From: Oncomelania hupensis | Taxonomy: Eukaryota; Mollusca; Gastropoda; Littorinimorpha; Pomatiopsidae | Assembly (NCBI GenBank): GCA_036898135.1 | Contig: CM072522.1 | Location: 8,770,686 to 8,834,685 of the forward strand | Reading direction: 5' to 3' | Length of the DNA stretch: 64,000 bases | Shown: one piece after another, positions 45,206 through 57,592 of the stretch | How positions within the stretch are numbered: position 1 is the first letter of the stretch | How the letters are laid out: each line of letters starts with the position of its first letter | Notes under the pieces: generated by a model | What the model was told of the DNA's origin: nothing | The model's database searches: none | What the model saw: the letters and a program-made list of their open reading frames with translations, nothing else | Made by a program: the position numbers and the translations under genes

Positions 45206-46000
45206 AATCATGGCCGTCAACAAGCTTCGAATCCCTCTGCGTGCATGGATATTGCTCAACAATCAAGGCTTCCACTGTCACTTACATCACAGGTGAGGCG
45301 ACAAGGAGAATTTGAAGAAAGAATTAAAACCTAATAATATAAAAAAATAATAATAATTTTAAAAATGAAGCAAATTCTGTCCTCTTTTCTTTACCTACAC
45401 TTTGATAGCAGGAAATACCGCCGCTATACAAATACTGTCAATAGGTGTAATAAAATAGTTTCCATTGGTCCATCACTCTGTTTTTCTCGTTGTTCAGTCT
45501 TCTTGTCGCCAGAATGGCATGTAAAAGAGCCTGGAGATTACAAAATGAGCATTCTCTAAGTACGGCCTTCTTCTTTCCCCTTGGTCATGGGTACCCAAAT
45601 GCAATGTATAATTTTTCTCACAGTGTAGTACTTTCCTTATGTACGTACCCCAGATGACCTGTTAGATAGCACAGGCTCAGAAGTCTCTTCTTTCGTCTTT
45701 GTAACTTTGAATATCACTACTACCAACTTATTCACCAAGTCTTCCACACCCCATTTCCCTTTCAGCGACACCCATCCTCTAACATCCAACCCACATCCCT
45801 CCCCCCAAAAAAATCCTTCCCTTTACCCCCACCCCCACCCCCGCCTTTCTTACCCTTTTGTGTTCACTTCAAACTCAAACGGAGGGTGTCGACGAATCAT
45901 AAACACACAGCAACACATTCGTATCACTTCAAACAGCGTCAGCTCCAAATTCACTGCGAATGTATTCCAAAACGCAGTCACAAAGCTGGTCCGACATTAT
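45206..46000. other. No supported gene
   Basis: Short Cys- and Pro-rich frames lack motifs. C-rich sequence occurs at 45775-45850. Confidence 0.4.
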
Positions 46001-46240
46001 AGAAATCTATTTTATAATTTAGAAATCTATTCTATAATCTAGAAATTCGTTCTAGAATACGGAAATAAATTATATAATACAGAAATCTATTCTATAATAT
46101 AGAAATGCATTCTATAAAATAGAAATATAAACTGTAATCTAGAAATACATTCTATAAAATAGAAATACATTATATAATATAGAAATATATTCCATAAAAC
46201 AAAAATATATTCTATAACATAGAAATTCATTCCATGTACA
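46001..46240. repeat. 20-bp minisatellite, 12 units, strict period
   Basis: The unit AGAAATNNATTCTATAANAT repeats exactly every 20 bp from 46001 to 46240 without indels and then decays to about 46400. ATTTCTATATTATAGAAT makes each unit partly palindromic. Confidence 0.9.
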
Positions 46241-46400
46241 GACAATTACACTTATGTTCTTGGATTAAATTCTATATTACAGAATAGATTGTATGTGCAT
46301 AGAATGTATTGTATGTATAATAAAATTAATGATATAAAAATAGAATGGATTGCATATACATAGAAAAAGCATTATATACATAGATGTTATTTATAGCATT

Positions 46401-47890
46401 TTAACTCATACAGCGCCTCATATTTTTATTATTTCTTTTAAATGCGCAATTTTGATCTCAGGCCATTTCCACACAAAATAATATGACTAAGGTTTGCCTC
46501 AAAAGACATTATTCCACTTGTCTGATGTAACTTCATTGACATGTCAAAGAATCTGGTGATTTCCACAAAGCTCGCGTAAGAAGTCCATAAAATCACGTGT
46601 ACAGTTACAATTAGTAATGGGCAATCTCACTTATCTTTCAAAATGCTAATGAACAGAGAATGTCGTCATTATATGTAAAATTAAAAATTTATAAATCACA
46701 CCAAGCATCGTAGAGGCAAACTAATAAAAGCTCAAGCAATAGTGTTATTGTTGTGTTTATCTTTTGGTCAATTCTTTATTGCAGACTCTCTCTCTCTATT
46801 TTTCTCTATCTCTCTCCCTCTCTCACACACACACACACCCACGCACACCCACACACATATACGTGCGTGCAGGCACACATAAGTTGGCACGCACAAGCGC
46901 TTTCACCCATTTCATCTAAAGGGAAATCCCACCTGTTAAATTAACCTCCTTGAAACGGGCACTCCCGATACCATCAATCAGACTTCGCTAAACAAGACTG
47001 TTAGTTAACTTACTCAACCATCTGACCAGGGTCCATTGACCGGTAAGTGGCCATGCGACTCATATCTCTATTGGATCTACCCTGTTTCTTCCCTGGCACT
47101 AGAAGTCGAGACGTAACAGCTCGTGTCCCACAGGTAGGACAGGTGAGAGAAATTTCCAAAAAAGAAAATTCCCATATGAGCGAGATTAACTAGAAGGAGA
47201 TTTAAATGATTGGTCGGAAAACATAGGGACCCCTGCATATTTCCATATCTTAAAATTTAGTTAGTCAGTCGAATACGAAGTACGAAGCCACGAGGGTCAA
47301 AGGAGCAAACTGCAGTGAACGCTTATCTTCAGCCTCACCAAGAAAGTGATAGGCTAGAGACGGTTCACGATTCCCAGAGACTAGAAGTAAGTTAACACTA
47401 GTAGTTTGGGTACGTGTATGTTGATATATATATTGATTGCCAGGTATGAGTATGTTCATCTATATATATAAATTGCTTAGCCTAAAGTCCTTCTTCGCCT
47501 CTACTGTAAAGTTTGTCCGGTATGGACGCTGATCTGGGCAGGTGCTGGGCGCTGCGGATCGGCCTGCTGTGCGCTCAAAACCCGCGAAATCGTTATAGCT
47601 GACAATTCCTTACCGAACGTTTAACCGTTTCTGAGAAAAATAAATAAACAAAATGTCCACAAACTGCAATAGCCTCATTCCACGCGCGGTTTCGATTCAA
47701 CCCGTGTCAAGAACGTGCCGTTCCGTAATACCACAAATTTTGTTTTATTTCCATTCAAAACACGTTTGCACTCATGTCACCAATCTTACAAAATTTTGTG
47801 TTTAACTAATTAAATTTGATTAATTAAAAATCGAATCGAGGTTTCAGCATGTTTTCCCATATAGACCAAAAAATTGATGGTCTTTATACG
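46401..47890. other. No supported gene; short CA repeat near 46820
   Basis: TC/CA repeats at 46785-46860. The rest is A+T-rich unique sequence without exon-like frames. Confidence 0.4.
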
Positions 47891-47894
47891 AAGC

Positions 47895-47970
47895 CTTGGT
47901 AGCTCACTTAGTAAGACATTTGCCTACCGTGCAGGCGACCCAAGTTCAAATCTCCCGCTGGCCATATTTT
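47895..47970 (+). mobile_element. tRNA-like SINE head
   Basis: GGTAGCTCACTTAGTAAGAC (A-box-like) and AAGTTCAAATCTCCC (B-box-like) lie at tRNA spacing. The flanks do not pair as an acceptor stem. It is followed by an A+T-rich body and (ATT)n, consistent with an old SINE. Confidence 0.5.
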
Positions 47971-48042
47971 TTAAATTTACACTACAATATGGATATTTTT
48001 CTTTTTAATTTAGGCTTTTTACTTTTAACTTATTTATTTTTA

Positions 48043-48044
<2 letters not shown>

Positions 48045-48090
<46 letters not shown>

Positions 48091-48097
48091 TATAAAC

Positions 48098-48131
<34 letters not shown>

Positions 48132-48236
48132 TATTATTATTATTATAATTATTATTATTATTATTATATCTTATATCAAATTTTATTTTAAAACCTTGGT
48201 GTTTTTTATGATTTCTATTTGTATTATTCTATATTC

Positions 48237-48312
<76 letters not shown>
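48045..48312. repeat. Alternating (ATT)n and (TAA)n blocks
   Basis: (ATT) 48047-48091, (TAA) 48098-48130, (ATT) 48130-48166, (TAA) 48238-48255, (ATT) 48255-48312. Adjacent blocks are complementary. Confidence 0.9.
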
Positions 48313-48315
<3 letters not shown>

Positions 48316-48329
48316 AGGATCGGGATGGG

Positions 48330-48655
48330 GTGGTACATGTAGGTAAAAGGGGGCTACGGGTAGGTTTAAAGGGGCATGGGTAGGCATAACGGGGATACGA
48401 ATATATATAAGGGGGTATGGTGATGGTCGATTCCTTTAATCCATACCTGCGAAACGATCAACGGGGAAGTATCAAGGAGGGTACAGGTAGGTTACAAAGG
48501 GGGTACGGAAGGTATCAAGGGGGTATGGGGAGGTATCAAGTGGGTTCGGGGAGGTATCAAGGGGGTATGGTGAGGCATCATGGGGGAGGACAGGGAGATA
48601 TCAGGGGGGGGGTATGGTGAGGTATCAAGGGGGATATGGGGAGGTATCATTGTCC
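48330..48655 (+). repeat. G-rich 21-bp minisatellite
   Basis: The unit AGGTATCAAGGGGGTATGGGG (variants present) recurs about every 21 bp from 48440 to 48650, with looser copies from 48330. Each unit carries runs of 3-5 G on the plus strand. Confidence 0.85.
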
Positions 48656-49750
48656 AAATGAAACTCGCAGACAACAGTTGTCTCTCTGTCTACATTTTAA
48701 ACAGCAACCTGTGTACCCTGTCTTGCCAGGGTACAAAAACCACTAGTGTTATATATATTTACAGAAACCAATTTTTGTTTCCGACACGTTGTGCATGTCG
48801 ATTGATATATCTTAGCCTTAAGATTCGGATCAAAGTGTGCATATGGGAAACTCAGCAGGTGTCTAATGCTATAGACTCCTTGCAGAGGGCACCGCATACC
48901 CATATCTGACTAGAATATTGTAGCCAGAGTTCTGAATTTTACAGTTCAGCTCTAGGACGGTTTGTGGAGTCAACGCATGACGCTTGCGCCCGTAGAAAAC
49001 ATGAAAATCAACCTAGAATCTACCTTGCCACGTCCGGCCCCATAGCTACACGACTCACCCGATCATCCTGAGAGGCAAGGCTTCCTCCGAGTGAAAAACG
49101 GACTCAAGCACTGGCCGAAGCATAGCAGCTAAGTCTCCCTCAACTGCAACTGAAGTCTAACCCAACTCGGACAAATACTATTAGATTACCCAACCAGAAT
49201 ATTGCTTAGCAAATGATGAAGAACTGCTAAAGAAATTACTCAGCAGATTGAACAATTATAGTTATTAATTTAAATTTAAATGAAGTAATTTTAGAATTTG
49301 TGTTGACTATATAAAAGTTGAAATCACCTACATACGACTGGTGTCATTCTATTTGTATTGTTGTGTGTCCACTAGCTCTTCTTCTCTTGAGACCAAGTAA
49401 ACTAGTCCTTTGATTAGTAATAAGCATTTCTTAAAGTGAGCCAATGATACTTTAAAACCCGAGAACAAATATAAATTTTATGTGACCAAGCACTGTGATT
49501 AATCTCTCACACCGCAGTGGAATTTTGGTAAAAGAACGTCTGATAGAGGTAGCTTAACGCCCCATCTATCTACAAGTCTTACTCCCCTTGTAAGATAAAC
49601 GTATCTTCCCCAGAATATCATCACAAACAGCAATCATCGTTGTTGTTTTTTAATCGCGCTGCACTTCTTAAGGACGGGTTAACAAACAAACAAATAACTT
49701 GAAGCAATTATGTTGTCGCTTGTTTTACTCTGCTGCTGATTCAGGGGAAC
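48656..49750. other. No supported gene
   Basis: 48660-48905 contains a short frame with a Cys-rich stretch (CACRLIYLSLKIRIKVCIWE) that resembles scraps of a LINE C-terminus but is too short to call. The rest is unrecognised. Confidence 0.35.
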
Positions 49751-49754
49751 AAAT

Positions 49755-49756
<2 letters not shown>

Positions 49757-49833
<77 letters not shown>

Positions 49834-49877
49834 CTACTTCCACCATCACCACCAGCATCATCATCATCATTATCATC
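49757..49877. repeat. (ATC)n microsatellite, left flank of element B
   Basis: A pure ATC run of about 75 bp, then CACTACTTCCACC text, then ATC again up to the LTR. The repeat resumes at 57074 on the other side of B. Confidence 0.9.
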
Positions 49878-51400
49878 TGTCACGTGGGGTTTATGGGCTC
49901 TGCACAATGGAATTATGGACCCTCACGTTTATTCGGTGGGAACTGCTAGTAAGTCACCCTATGAATTACTTTAATAAATTTATTTGTTTAGCTCGTTCTG
50001 TGTTAAGGTTGGGGTACAGAAATAGATAGAAAAATGGTAAAAGATTACTGTCACACTAGCTTTCACACGGCTATGAATCATATGTAGTCCAGCCACTTGA
50101 TAACAGTTAAAATCACACATTTATTTCTTCTACTCTATACAAGATTCTCTAAGTACTAATCTAACTTAAAAAGTCTCAGTCACTGCTAATAGTTCGATCG
50201 CTGATAGTCTAGGAGCTGTTATATCTTCCTCGGGCACTTTGCTAGTAATATCTCATGTAGATTTGGACTACTGTGGTCCGTTTTACAGTTTCTGAAGAGT
50301 TGGTGTGGTCCTGTTATGATCAGTTTAAGTGCACTTCTGGGGGTACACTTAACTTTCTTATGGTGCGGTCGAAGTCCTTCTGTGAGGTAGCTTCTGGTAC
50401 ACCTTTGTCGTTGTGTAGTTGGGTTCCCTTGCCACGCTGTGGGGTCTGACAGGGTGTCTTTCAAGGCAGCTCTTTCCGTCTGGTGCGGTAGAGTCTCCTC
50501 AACCAACTAGTCGTTTCTGTGGAGTGGGGTGCACAGGATAGCTCGGGATAGCTCGGGATAGCTCGCCTGCTCGTCTGTAATATAAGAGACGAAATTCTGC
50601 ACAACCCTGAATAATCGGTTTGTGCAGAGCGTCTCACTGAAAGCCAAAGTAGCCCTCAGTGATAGCTCCACATCTCTATACATAAGCGACGAACATTCTG
50701 CTACTTCCGGGTCTCCACTGGAATCTCACTCTAAATTCCTATACATACATAAATATAAATCGTGGCTAACTATACACATACAGAATTAATAATAATATAA
50801 ACATTCAGTGGTACAGCCACTGGTCTGCACACATACATATAAGTTAAACAACAGTGGTTCCGTACGGGATACAACATGGCGGCGCAACCGGTCGTGTTTC
50901 ACCTCGTGGTAGGCTCTTCCACGTGGTCCCGCAAATTCGGATTAACAATTCACATTTATGCATAGCAAATTCCACAAACATAATTTCAACAATAATATAA
51001 ATATATCACGATGAAACAGAAGGGTGTTCATTTACCTGTTTGACAAGTTCAGGCCCGTTGTGACTTAATAGAATTCTGAGATTCTAAGTCCTGCTTCCTG
51101 GTCTATGAGTGAAGATAGTTCTCTGCTAGCTAAGGAGATGTTACTTCTTCCTCGTCTCACACACGACTGATTCAAACTGTGTTAGGCTCTGACACATTCA
51201 AACTGCTCTACCCGCTTAGCTGCTTCTGATTGGTTTAAATGGTCAGATTCAAAGCTCAAGTGCTGAGTCACTGCGAAGCGTGGGTCGGGCTCGCGGTGTG
51301 TACATTTATTGCTGCTGTGTTATATACTGACTCTCTACTATTACAATTACTACACAAGCTAACCAGTCAATGGGCAGGGTAAACTGCTCGGTTCATGACA
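49878..51400 (-). repeat. 3' LTR of element B
   Basis: Adjacent to the purine tract (complement at 51401-51413). It has CGGTGTGTACATTTATT where the other LTR has CGATGTGTACTTTTATT. Confidence 0.92.
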
Positions 51401-51567
51401 GGCTCCCTCAACTGAAAAAAGGCGATGACTATTGGATTCGACCTTTTTCTACTACAGAGCCTAGTTTAACGCTGCACTATCCTAGGGTCCTATTTACAAA
51501 CTAAGTAAGTTGCTCTACCTGAGCTGCAATGCTATGCCAGGTAGCTGTGGACACTAGTGACAGGGTA

Positions 51568-52190
51568 TTACTGGGCGGGGACGAATTCTGGTGCTGTGGC
51601 CCTTAGTTGTGTTGGGTGGGCGCCAGCTGCTGTGTCCTCCACGAGATGGCGACTGAGGTAGTCGGCTCCGTGGTTCTCTTTGCCGGGTATGTACTCGATT
51701 TGGAATGAGTACGCTTGAAGGGTGAGTGCCCATCTCATCAGGCGAGAGTTCAAAGACTTGGAGGCTGCCAGGAACGATAGTGGTTGGTGGTCCACCTGAA
51801 CTGTGAAGTGGGTCCCATACAGGTAGAGTTGAAACTTCTGTATGGCCCAGACTAGTCCAAGGCATTCTTTCTCCGATGTGGCGTAGTGGGTCTCGGCGGG
51901 TCTCAATTTTCTGCTGGCGTAGGCGACAGGGAATAGCGTCTCTGCATTCTTGGGGTCGCGCTGTAGCAGTACTGCTCCGAGGCCTAAGTCGCTTGCGTCG
52001 GTGCGAAGAACGAATGGCTGAGTCAAATCGGGTAGGTGGAGTACTGGCGCCGATGTCATTCTGTCCTTGAGTGTTTGGAATGCTGTCTCGCATTCCGCTG
52101 TCCATTCGACTTTGTCCGGGGCGATTTTCCGGGTTCCATTTGTCAGTGGTACGGCGATGCTGTTGTAGTTGGGGATGAACTTCTTCCGCG
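51568..52190 (-). pseudogene. pol: RT C-terminal remnant plus RNase H of element B
   Basis: Same layout as in A: KKFIPNYNSIAVPLT, then TSAPVLHLPDLTQPFVLRTDAS, EKECLGLVW, HQPLSF and GADYLSRHL. It is out of frame with the long integrase frame, which stays open through it to 51554. The first residue of the remnant is at about 52190. Confidence 0.9.
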
Positions 52191-53830
52191 ATGGCGATGG
52201 CCATCCATGTGTGAGTGCTGGGGGTCGCTGGTCGGTCCGTGTATTTCTTGAGGAGATTGATGTGGTGGTATCGGGCTCTCCCGTTCACCTCTACTTGGTA
52301 GACTGTCTTGGATTTCTTGGCAGTCACCCGGTACGGTCCTCTCCAAGCGATGTCCAGCTTGTTGGTTCCACTTGGAAGTAAGAGTAGCACTTGATCGCCG
52401 ACTTGCAGTTCTCGGTCCTTAGCGTGGCGGTTGTAGTACTTCGCCTGACGGGCTCTTGCCTTCTTCAGTGCTTCACCAGCTTTCTTCCACGTTGCTTTGA
52501 GGGTTTCCTGCAGGTCTGCGACGTACTTGGTGGCACCTCTTGGTGTGTCGTCTATCTTGGCCTCCGTCCAACTTCTGCGTAGGGCTTCTAGCGGTCCGGC
52601 TAGAGGTCTGCCGAATAGCAATGTTGACGGGGTGTAGCCTGTGGCTGCATGTGGCGTTTCTCGGTATGCGAACAGTGCCGCATTCACGTAGGTGTCCCAC
52701 GCTTCTGGATTGTCGTCGGCGACTTTCCTGAGGATGGTGAGAAGGGTTCCATTCAGTCTTTCTACTTGTCCGTTGCTGGCGGGGTGATATGGTGGTGTGC
52801 GAATGTGATGAACTTGTATCAACTCGAACACGTCTTGCATCAGGCGGCCGGTGAACTGAGATCCGTTGTCCGTTCTAATGCTGTCCGGGAATCCGACTCT
52901 GGTAAAGATGGCGATGAGTGCATCTGCGATCTTCTTGGTGTCGATCGCTGGCAACGGGACTGCTTCGCACCACATCGTACATGCGTCGACGAGTGTGAGT
53001 AGAAATCTGTTCCGCTTCTTGGTCATGGGCAGTGGTCCTACTATGTCTACTGAGACTTGCTGGAATGGCACGCCGACTACTACCGATGGTCCTAAGGTAA
53101 CTGGTACGGTGTGATGTCGCGGGGAATATCGTTGACATTGGTGGCAAGATTTCACGTAGCGCTTAACATCCTCCGTGATTCCTGGCCAATAGTAGTGTGC
53201 GCTGATCCTCTGCACTGTGGCTCCAATTCCCATGTGTCCGCTGAGTGGCATGCTGTGGCCTAATTCTAGTACTTGGGCTCGAAGGGTGGCTGGTAGTACT
53301 AGTTGGGTGTGATCTCCATCTCCTTGTCGATGTAGAACTCCCTCTTCCATGTAGAAGTCTCCCTTGTGCGGGGGTGTGTGCGCCTTGGGTAGCTTCTGGA
53401 AGCACTTCGCTATCGAGGTGTCTTCTTTCTGTGCTGTTTTGATCTCTTCGAGTCCTGGATTCGGAGCGAACTCGGGCTGGGGTGGTTGGGTTTTAGCTTG
53501 GGCCCTGGTTTGCACTGCAGCTATCTCTACAGTTTTAGGGGGCGTGCCTAAGAACACATACCTACAACCTAGCACTAGATCATACAGGGGTTTCTGTAAA
53601 ACAGCTGCTTGGATTCGTCCTGTGACGTACCTACTCTCTACTTCGATCCAAGCTATTGGGCAAGTAGTCGTCGGTTTCGTCAAGTCTGCTCCTTGTAGTT
53701 CGACTGTCTTGTCTGTCAAGTCCGCGCGCGATACAAGAGATTCGCTAACTATCGCGTCGTATGATAGACCTGTGTCATACAGACAGTTCGCTTCTTTTCC
53801 GTTGACCTTGACTGTGTCTGTCACCGATGG
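52191..53830 (-). CDS. pol: Protease-integrase of element B (intact frame)
   Basis: One open frame continues from the gag C-terminus through protease (YDTGLSYDAIV) and integrase: HHCC finger, VDIVGPLPMT, RTDNGSQF, NGQVERLNGTL and GPY/F (WRGPYRVTAKKSK). There is no frameshift in this part, so B could supply active protease and integrase if translated. In the wrong frame it runs on for ~210 residues past the RT remnant without a domain. Confidence 0.88.
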
Positions 53831-55183
53831 GTGATCTCCGATGGTGTGTGGCTTGTTACCGCTGCTTTGAGTTAGAACTCTGTGCGCTGGCCGGCTTTCG
53901 CGCTCTTCCCTACGCTGTGCGGCCAACTTGAAACATTCTGCGGTGGAGTGATTGTTTCTGTTGCAGAACGAACAATACCGTCTCTGTTCTGCAGGCCCTC
54001 TTTTCCCGAATTCCGTGTTGGGTCCTTTATTTTGCCCAGGTCTGGGGTTATTCGGCTTATTCGCGGTGCGTTCTTCCCGGTTAGGGCTTCGTTTCTGTGC
54101 CTCTTTCCCGTTAGGCTTTAGGTCTCGCCTGAAGCTCTTGGCTTCTCCGTGTGCGGCCACGTACCTATCTGCGACCTTGACCAGATCTTCCAGTCTTTCC
54201 GCGCCCTGCTCTACTGAGAATGTCCTCAGCTCGGGGGTCATGGTTTCCCGTAGCTGTTCCCATACTAACAGTTCTGTCAGTCCATCATACGTCTTAGCCG
54301 TGGCTGACTGGCTTATCCAACGTTGTGGACAACCGATCCGCGAACTGCGCATAGCTCTCTCCTTTCACTCTCCGGTTGGTGCGGAATTTTTGCCGATAGC
54401 ATTCTCCTGTCAGTTCGAATCCCGTTAGGAGTGCCTCTTTTACTTTGTGATAGTCAGTCACTCTGTCAGTCGGTAGCTTACTGTAGATGTCATAAGCCTT
54501 TCCTCTAAGCCCTTGACTAAGCTTAAAAGACCAATGAGTGGGATCTAGTTTGTACTCTGTTGCTAGACGCTCAAACCTAGTCAGATAGAGATCTAGACCT
54601 TCTTCTCTCTCATTGAATGTTCCCAGTGGAAATGACATTCCTTGTACAGGGTTGGATGCTACCTCTAGCTGATCTGAGTGGGGAGGGGTTGAGGAAGAAC
54701 TTGAAGCTCCTGATTCCAATCTTTTCAATTCTAACTCATGCTGTCTGTCTTTTTCCTTTTCTGCCCTCTCATACTCCCATTTCCTACTTCTGCTTCTCTC
54801 TCTGCTGCTAATGCTGCCTTCTTCTGTTCTCCTTCTAATTCTAATTTCTTCTGTTCTCTTGCGGCTTCTAACTCTGCTTTCTTTTGCTCTGCTTCTAATT
54901 CTGCTTTTTTCTGTTCTCTTGCTGCTTCTAACTCTGCTTTCTTTTGCTCTGCCTCTAATGCTAGTTTCTTCTGCTCTGCTTCTAATTCTGCTTTTTTCTG
55001 TTCTCTCTCTGCGGCTCTCTCTGCCGCTTCGAGTTTCTTCGCCTCTCTCTCTGCTGCTCTCTCTGCCTTAGCCTCCTGTTTCTCTACCTCTGCATTGATA
55101 TACGCAATTAGGTCTCCCCCTGCTAAGTGTAAAGCTTCCCCTAATTCCTTGAAGCGCAATCTCAAGGCCACTGGGTCCGACAT
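53831..55183 (-). pseudogene. gag: gag of element B, two lesions
   Basis: It starts with the ATG at 55183 (MSDPVALRLRFKELGEAL). The coiled-coil region has extra EQKKAELEA-type units compared with A. A one-base loss near 54785 and an 8-bp loss near 54311 break the frame that is open in A. The CCHC knuckle (CSFCNRNNHSTAEC) near 53990-53940 is intact. Confidence 0.85.
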
Positions 55184-55551
55184 TGCCAAACGTGTCTATG
55201 AACAACCTCTGAATCACGTGGAATACCAAAACACTAGCAATATTGCAATTCAATAACAACAATGCAAAGACAATCAAATTCGTAATCAATAATAGAATAA
55301 AACAAAAGTCAAATAGCATACAACAGTTACTTAAGCAAAACCTGCAAAAGAACAATGCAACATACAGGCACAAACATATTTGAAGCAAAAAAGTTGTTAA
55401 CTAAAGAATAGTGCACCCAACTGATCAGTGTTATACCCTTACACTATTCTAAGTTATTCTACTACTGCTGTTATCTAATTTTATTGTACTTAGGTCCGGT
55501 TATACCCAATTCCTATTATACACAGATCCTAGCTAGGCTCGCCAATTAAAG

Positions 55552-57073
55552 TGTCACGTGGGGTTTATGGGCTCTGCACAATGGAATTATGGACCCTCAC
55601 GTTTATTCGGTGGGAACTGCTAGTAAGTCACCCTATGAATTACTTTAATAAATTTATTTGTTTAGCTCGTTCTGTGTTAATGTTGGGGTACAGAAATAGA
55701 TAGAAAAATGGTAAAAGATTACTGTCACACTAGCTTTCACACGGCTATGAATCATATGTAGTCCAGCCACTTGATAACAGTTAAAATCACACATTTATTT
55801 CTTCTACTCTATACAAGATTCTCTAAGTACTAATCTAACTTAAAAAGTCTCAGTCACTGCTAATAGTTCGATCGCTGATAGTCTAGGCAGCTGTTATATC
55901 TTCCTCGGGCACTTTGCTAGTAATATCTCATGTAGATTTGGACTACTGTGGTCCGTTTTACAGTTTCTGAAGAGTTGGTGTGGTCCTGTTATGATCAGTT
56001 TAAGTGCACTTCTGGGGGTACACTTAACTTTCTTATGGTGCGGTCGAAGTCCTTCTGTGAGGTAGCTTCTGGTACACCTTTGTCGTTGTGTAGTTGGGTT
56101 CCCTTGCCACGCTGTGGGGTCTGACAGGGTGTCTTTCAAGGCAGCTCTTTCCGTCTGGTGCGGTAGAGTCTCCTCAACCAACTAGTCGTTTCTGTGGAGT
56201 GGGGTGCACAGGATAGCTCGGGATAGCTCGGGATAGCTCGCCTGCTCGTCTGTAATATAAGAGACGAAATTCTGCACAACCCTGAATAATCGGTTTGTGC
56301 AGAGCGTCTCACTGAAAGCCAAAGTAGCCCTCAGTGATAGCTCCACATCTCTATACATAAGCGACGAACATTCTGCTACTTCCGGGTCCACTGGAATCTC
56401 ACTCTAAATTCCTATACATACATAAATATAAATCGTGGCTAACTATACACATACAGAATTAATAATAATATAAACATTCAGTGGTACAGCCACTGGTCTG
56501 CACACATACATATAAGTTAAACAACAGTGGTTCCGTACGGGATACAACATGGCGGCGCAACCGGTCGTGTTTCACCTCGTGGTAGGCTCTTCCACGTGGT
56601 CCCGCAAATTCGGATTAACAATTCACATTTATGCATAGCAAATTCCACAAACATAATTTCAACAATAATATAAATATATCACGATGAAACAGAAGGGTGT
56701 TCATTTACCTGTTTGACAAGTTCAGGCCCGTTGTGACTTAATAGAATTCTGAGATTCTAAGTCCTGCTTCCTGGTCTATGAGTGAAGATAGTTCTCTGCT
56801 AGCTAAGGAGATGTTACTTCTTCCTCGTCTCACACACGACTGATTCAAACTGTGTTAGGCTCTGACACATTCAAACTGCTCTACCCGCTTAGCTGCTTCT
56901 GATTGGTTTAAATGGTCAGATTCAAAGCTCAAGTGCTGAGTCACTGCGAAGCGTGGGTCGGGCTCGCGATGTGTACTTTTATTGCTGCTGTGTTATATAC
57001 TGACTCTCTACTATTACAATTACTACACAAGCTAACCAGTCAATGGGCAGGGTAAACTGCTCGGTTCATGACA
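55552..57073 (-). repeat. 5' LTR of element B
   Basis: It contains the TATATAA box near 56996 (minus strand) and the conserved AACATGGCGGC-type site near 56550. Confidence 0.92.
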
Positions 57074-57110
57074 TCATCATCATCATCATTATCATCATCA
57101 TCACCATCAT
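57074..57110. repeat. (ATC)n, right flank of element B
   Basis: The continuation of the ATC repeat split by element B. Confidence 0.85.
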
Positions 57111-57129
57111 AATTATGTTGTATTTCGCA

Positions 57130-57420
57130 TATTGTTTATTTGAGGTAGAGTATTAGATGAATGAATGGTATAACTCCGATGGTATTGCCACGTCACCAGA
57201 TCATCAGGTCTTGCAAAGACCATCCTGCAAGGCACAGTGCAAGCAGGTAGAAGAAGAGGGAGATCGAAAAAGAGGTGGGAGGACAACATTCGAGAATGGA
57301 CTGGTTTGACACTGAGCGAAACAATCAGGGTTGCTGAGGACATGGAAAGATGGAGTACGCTGGTTGAACGATTATATGTGGTGCCCCTATGACCTCCGAG
57401 TTATGGGATAGGATATGATA
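57130..57420 (+). mobile_element. LINE 3' end, same family as 4447-4717
   Basis: It contains GHVTRSS-like text near 57190, QAGRRRGRSKKRWEDNIREW and AEDMERWSTLVERL, then GACCTCCGAGTTATGGGATA and a (GGATA)n tail at 57408-57440. It is 5'-truncated. Confidence 0.8.
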
Positions 57421-57520
57421 GGATAGGATAGGATAGGAATGGTATAAGGTGTTCAGCTGTGCCCAAGCTTTTACAGTACGACTTGGGCGACGACGTGACT
57501 TCGATCCCGTGCGGCTTCAG

Positions 57521-57524
<4 letters not shown>

Positions 57525-57568
<44 letters not shown>

Positions 57569-57592
57569 ACACACACACAATCGCAGTGAGCC
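57525..57592. repeat. (CA)n microsatellite
   Basis: CA run of about 60 bp after GCGCGCG. Confidence 0.95.

Larger units (their letters stand above)
49878..57073 (-). mobile_element. LTR retrotransposon B: same RT-less Gmr1-type family as A
   Basis: A complete 7196-bp minus-strand insertion with LTRs at 49878-51400 and 55552-57073 and a TCATC target duplication (49873-49877, 57074-57078), which is ambiguous inside the ATC repeat. It carries gag, protease, integrase, RT remnant and RNase H in the same order and with the same RT-less junction as A. The internal region is nearly identical to A at protein level, but the first ~270 bp of the LTR differ strongly. The two LTRs differ by about three substitutions and two small indels. 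Confidence 0.93.

Noticed and set aside
46001..46240. CRISPR array
   Set aside because: The 20-bp units are contiguous with no unique spacers, and the DNA is animal.
51554..52185. C-terminal ~210 residues of the long integrase frame in element B
   Set aside because: This part overlaps the recognisable RT remnant and RNase H in another frame and has no domain of its own.
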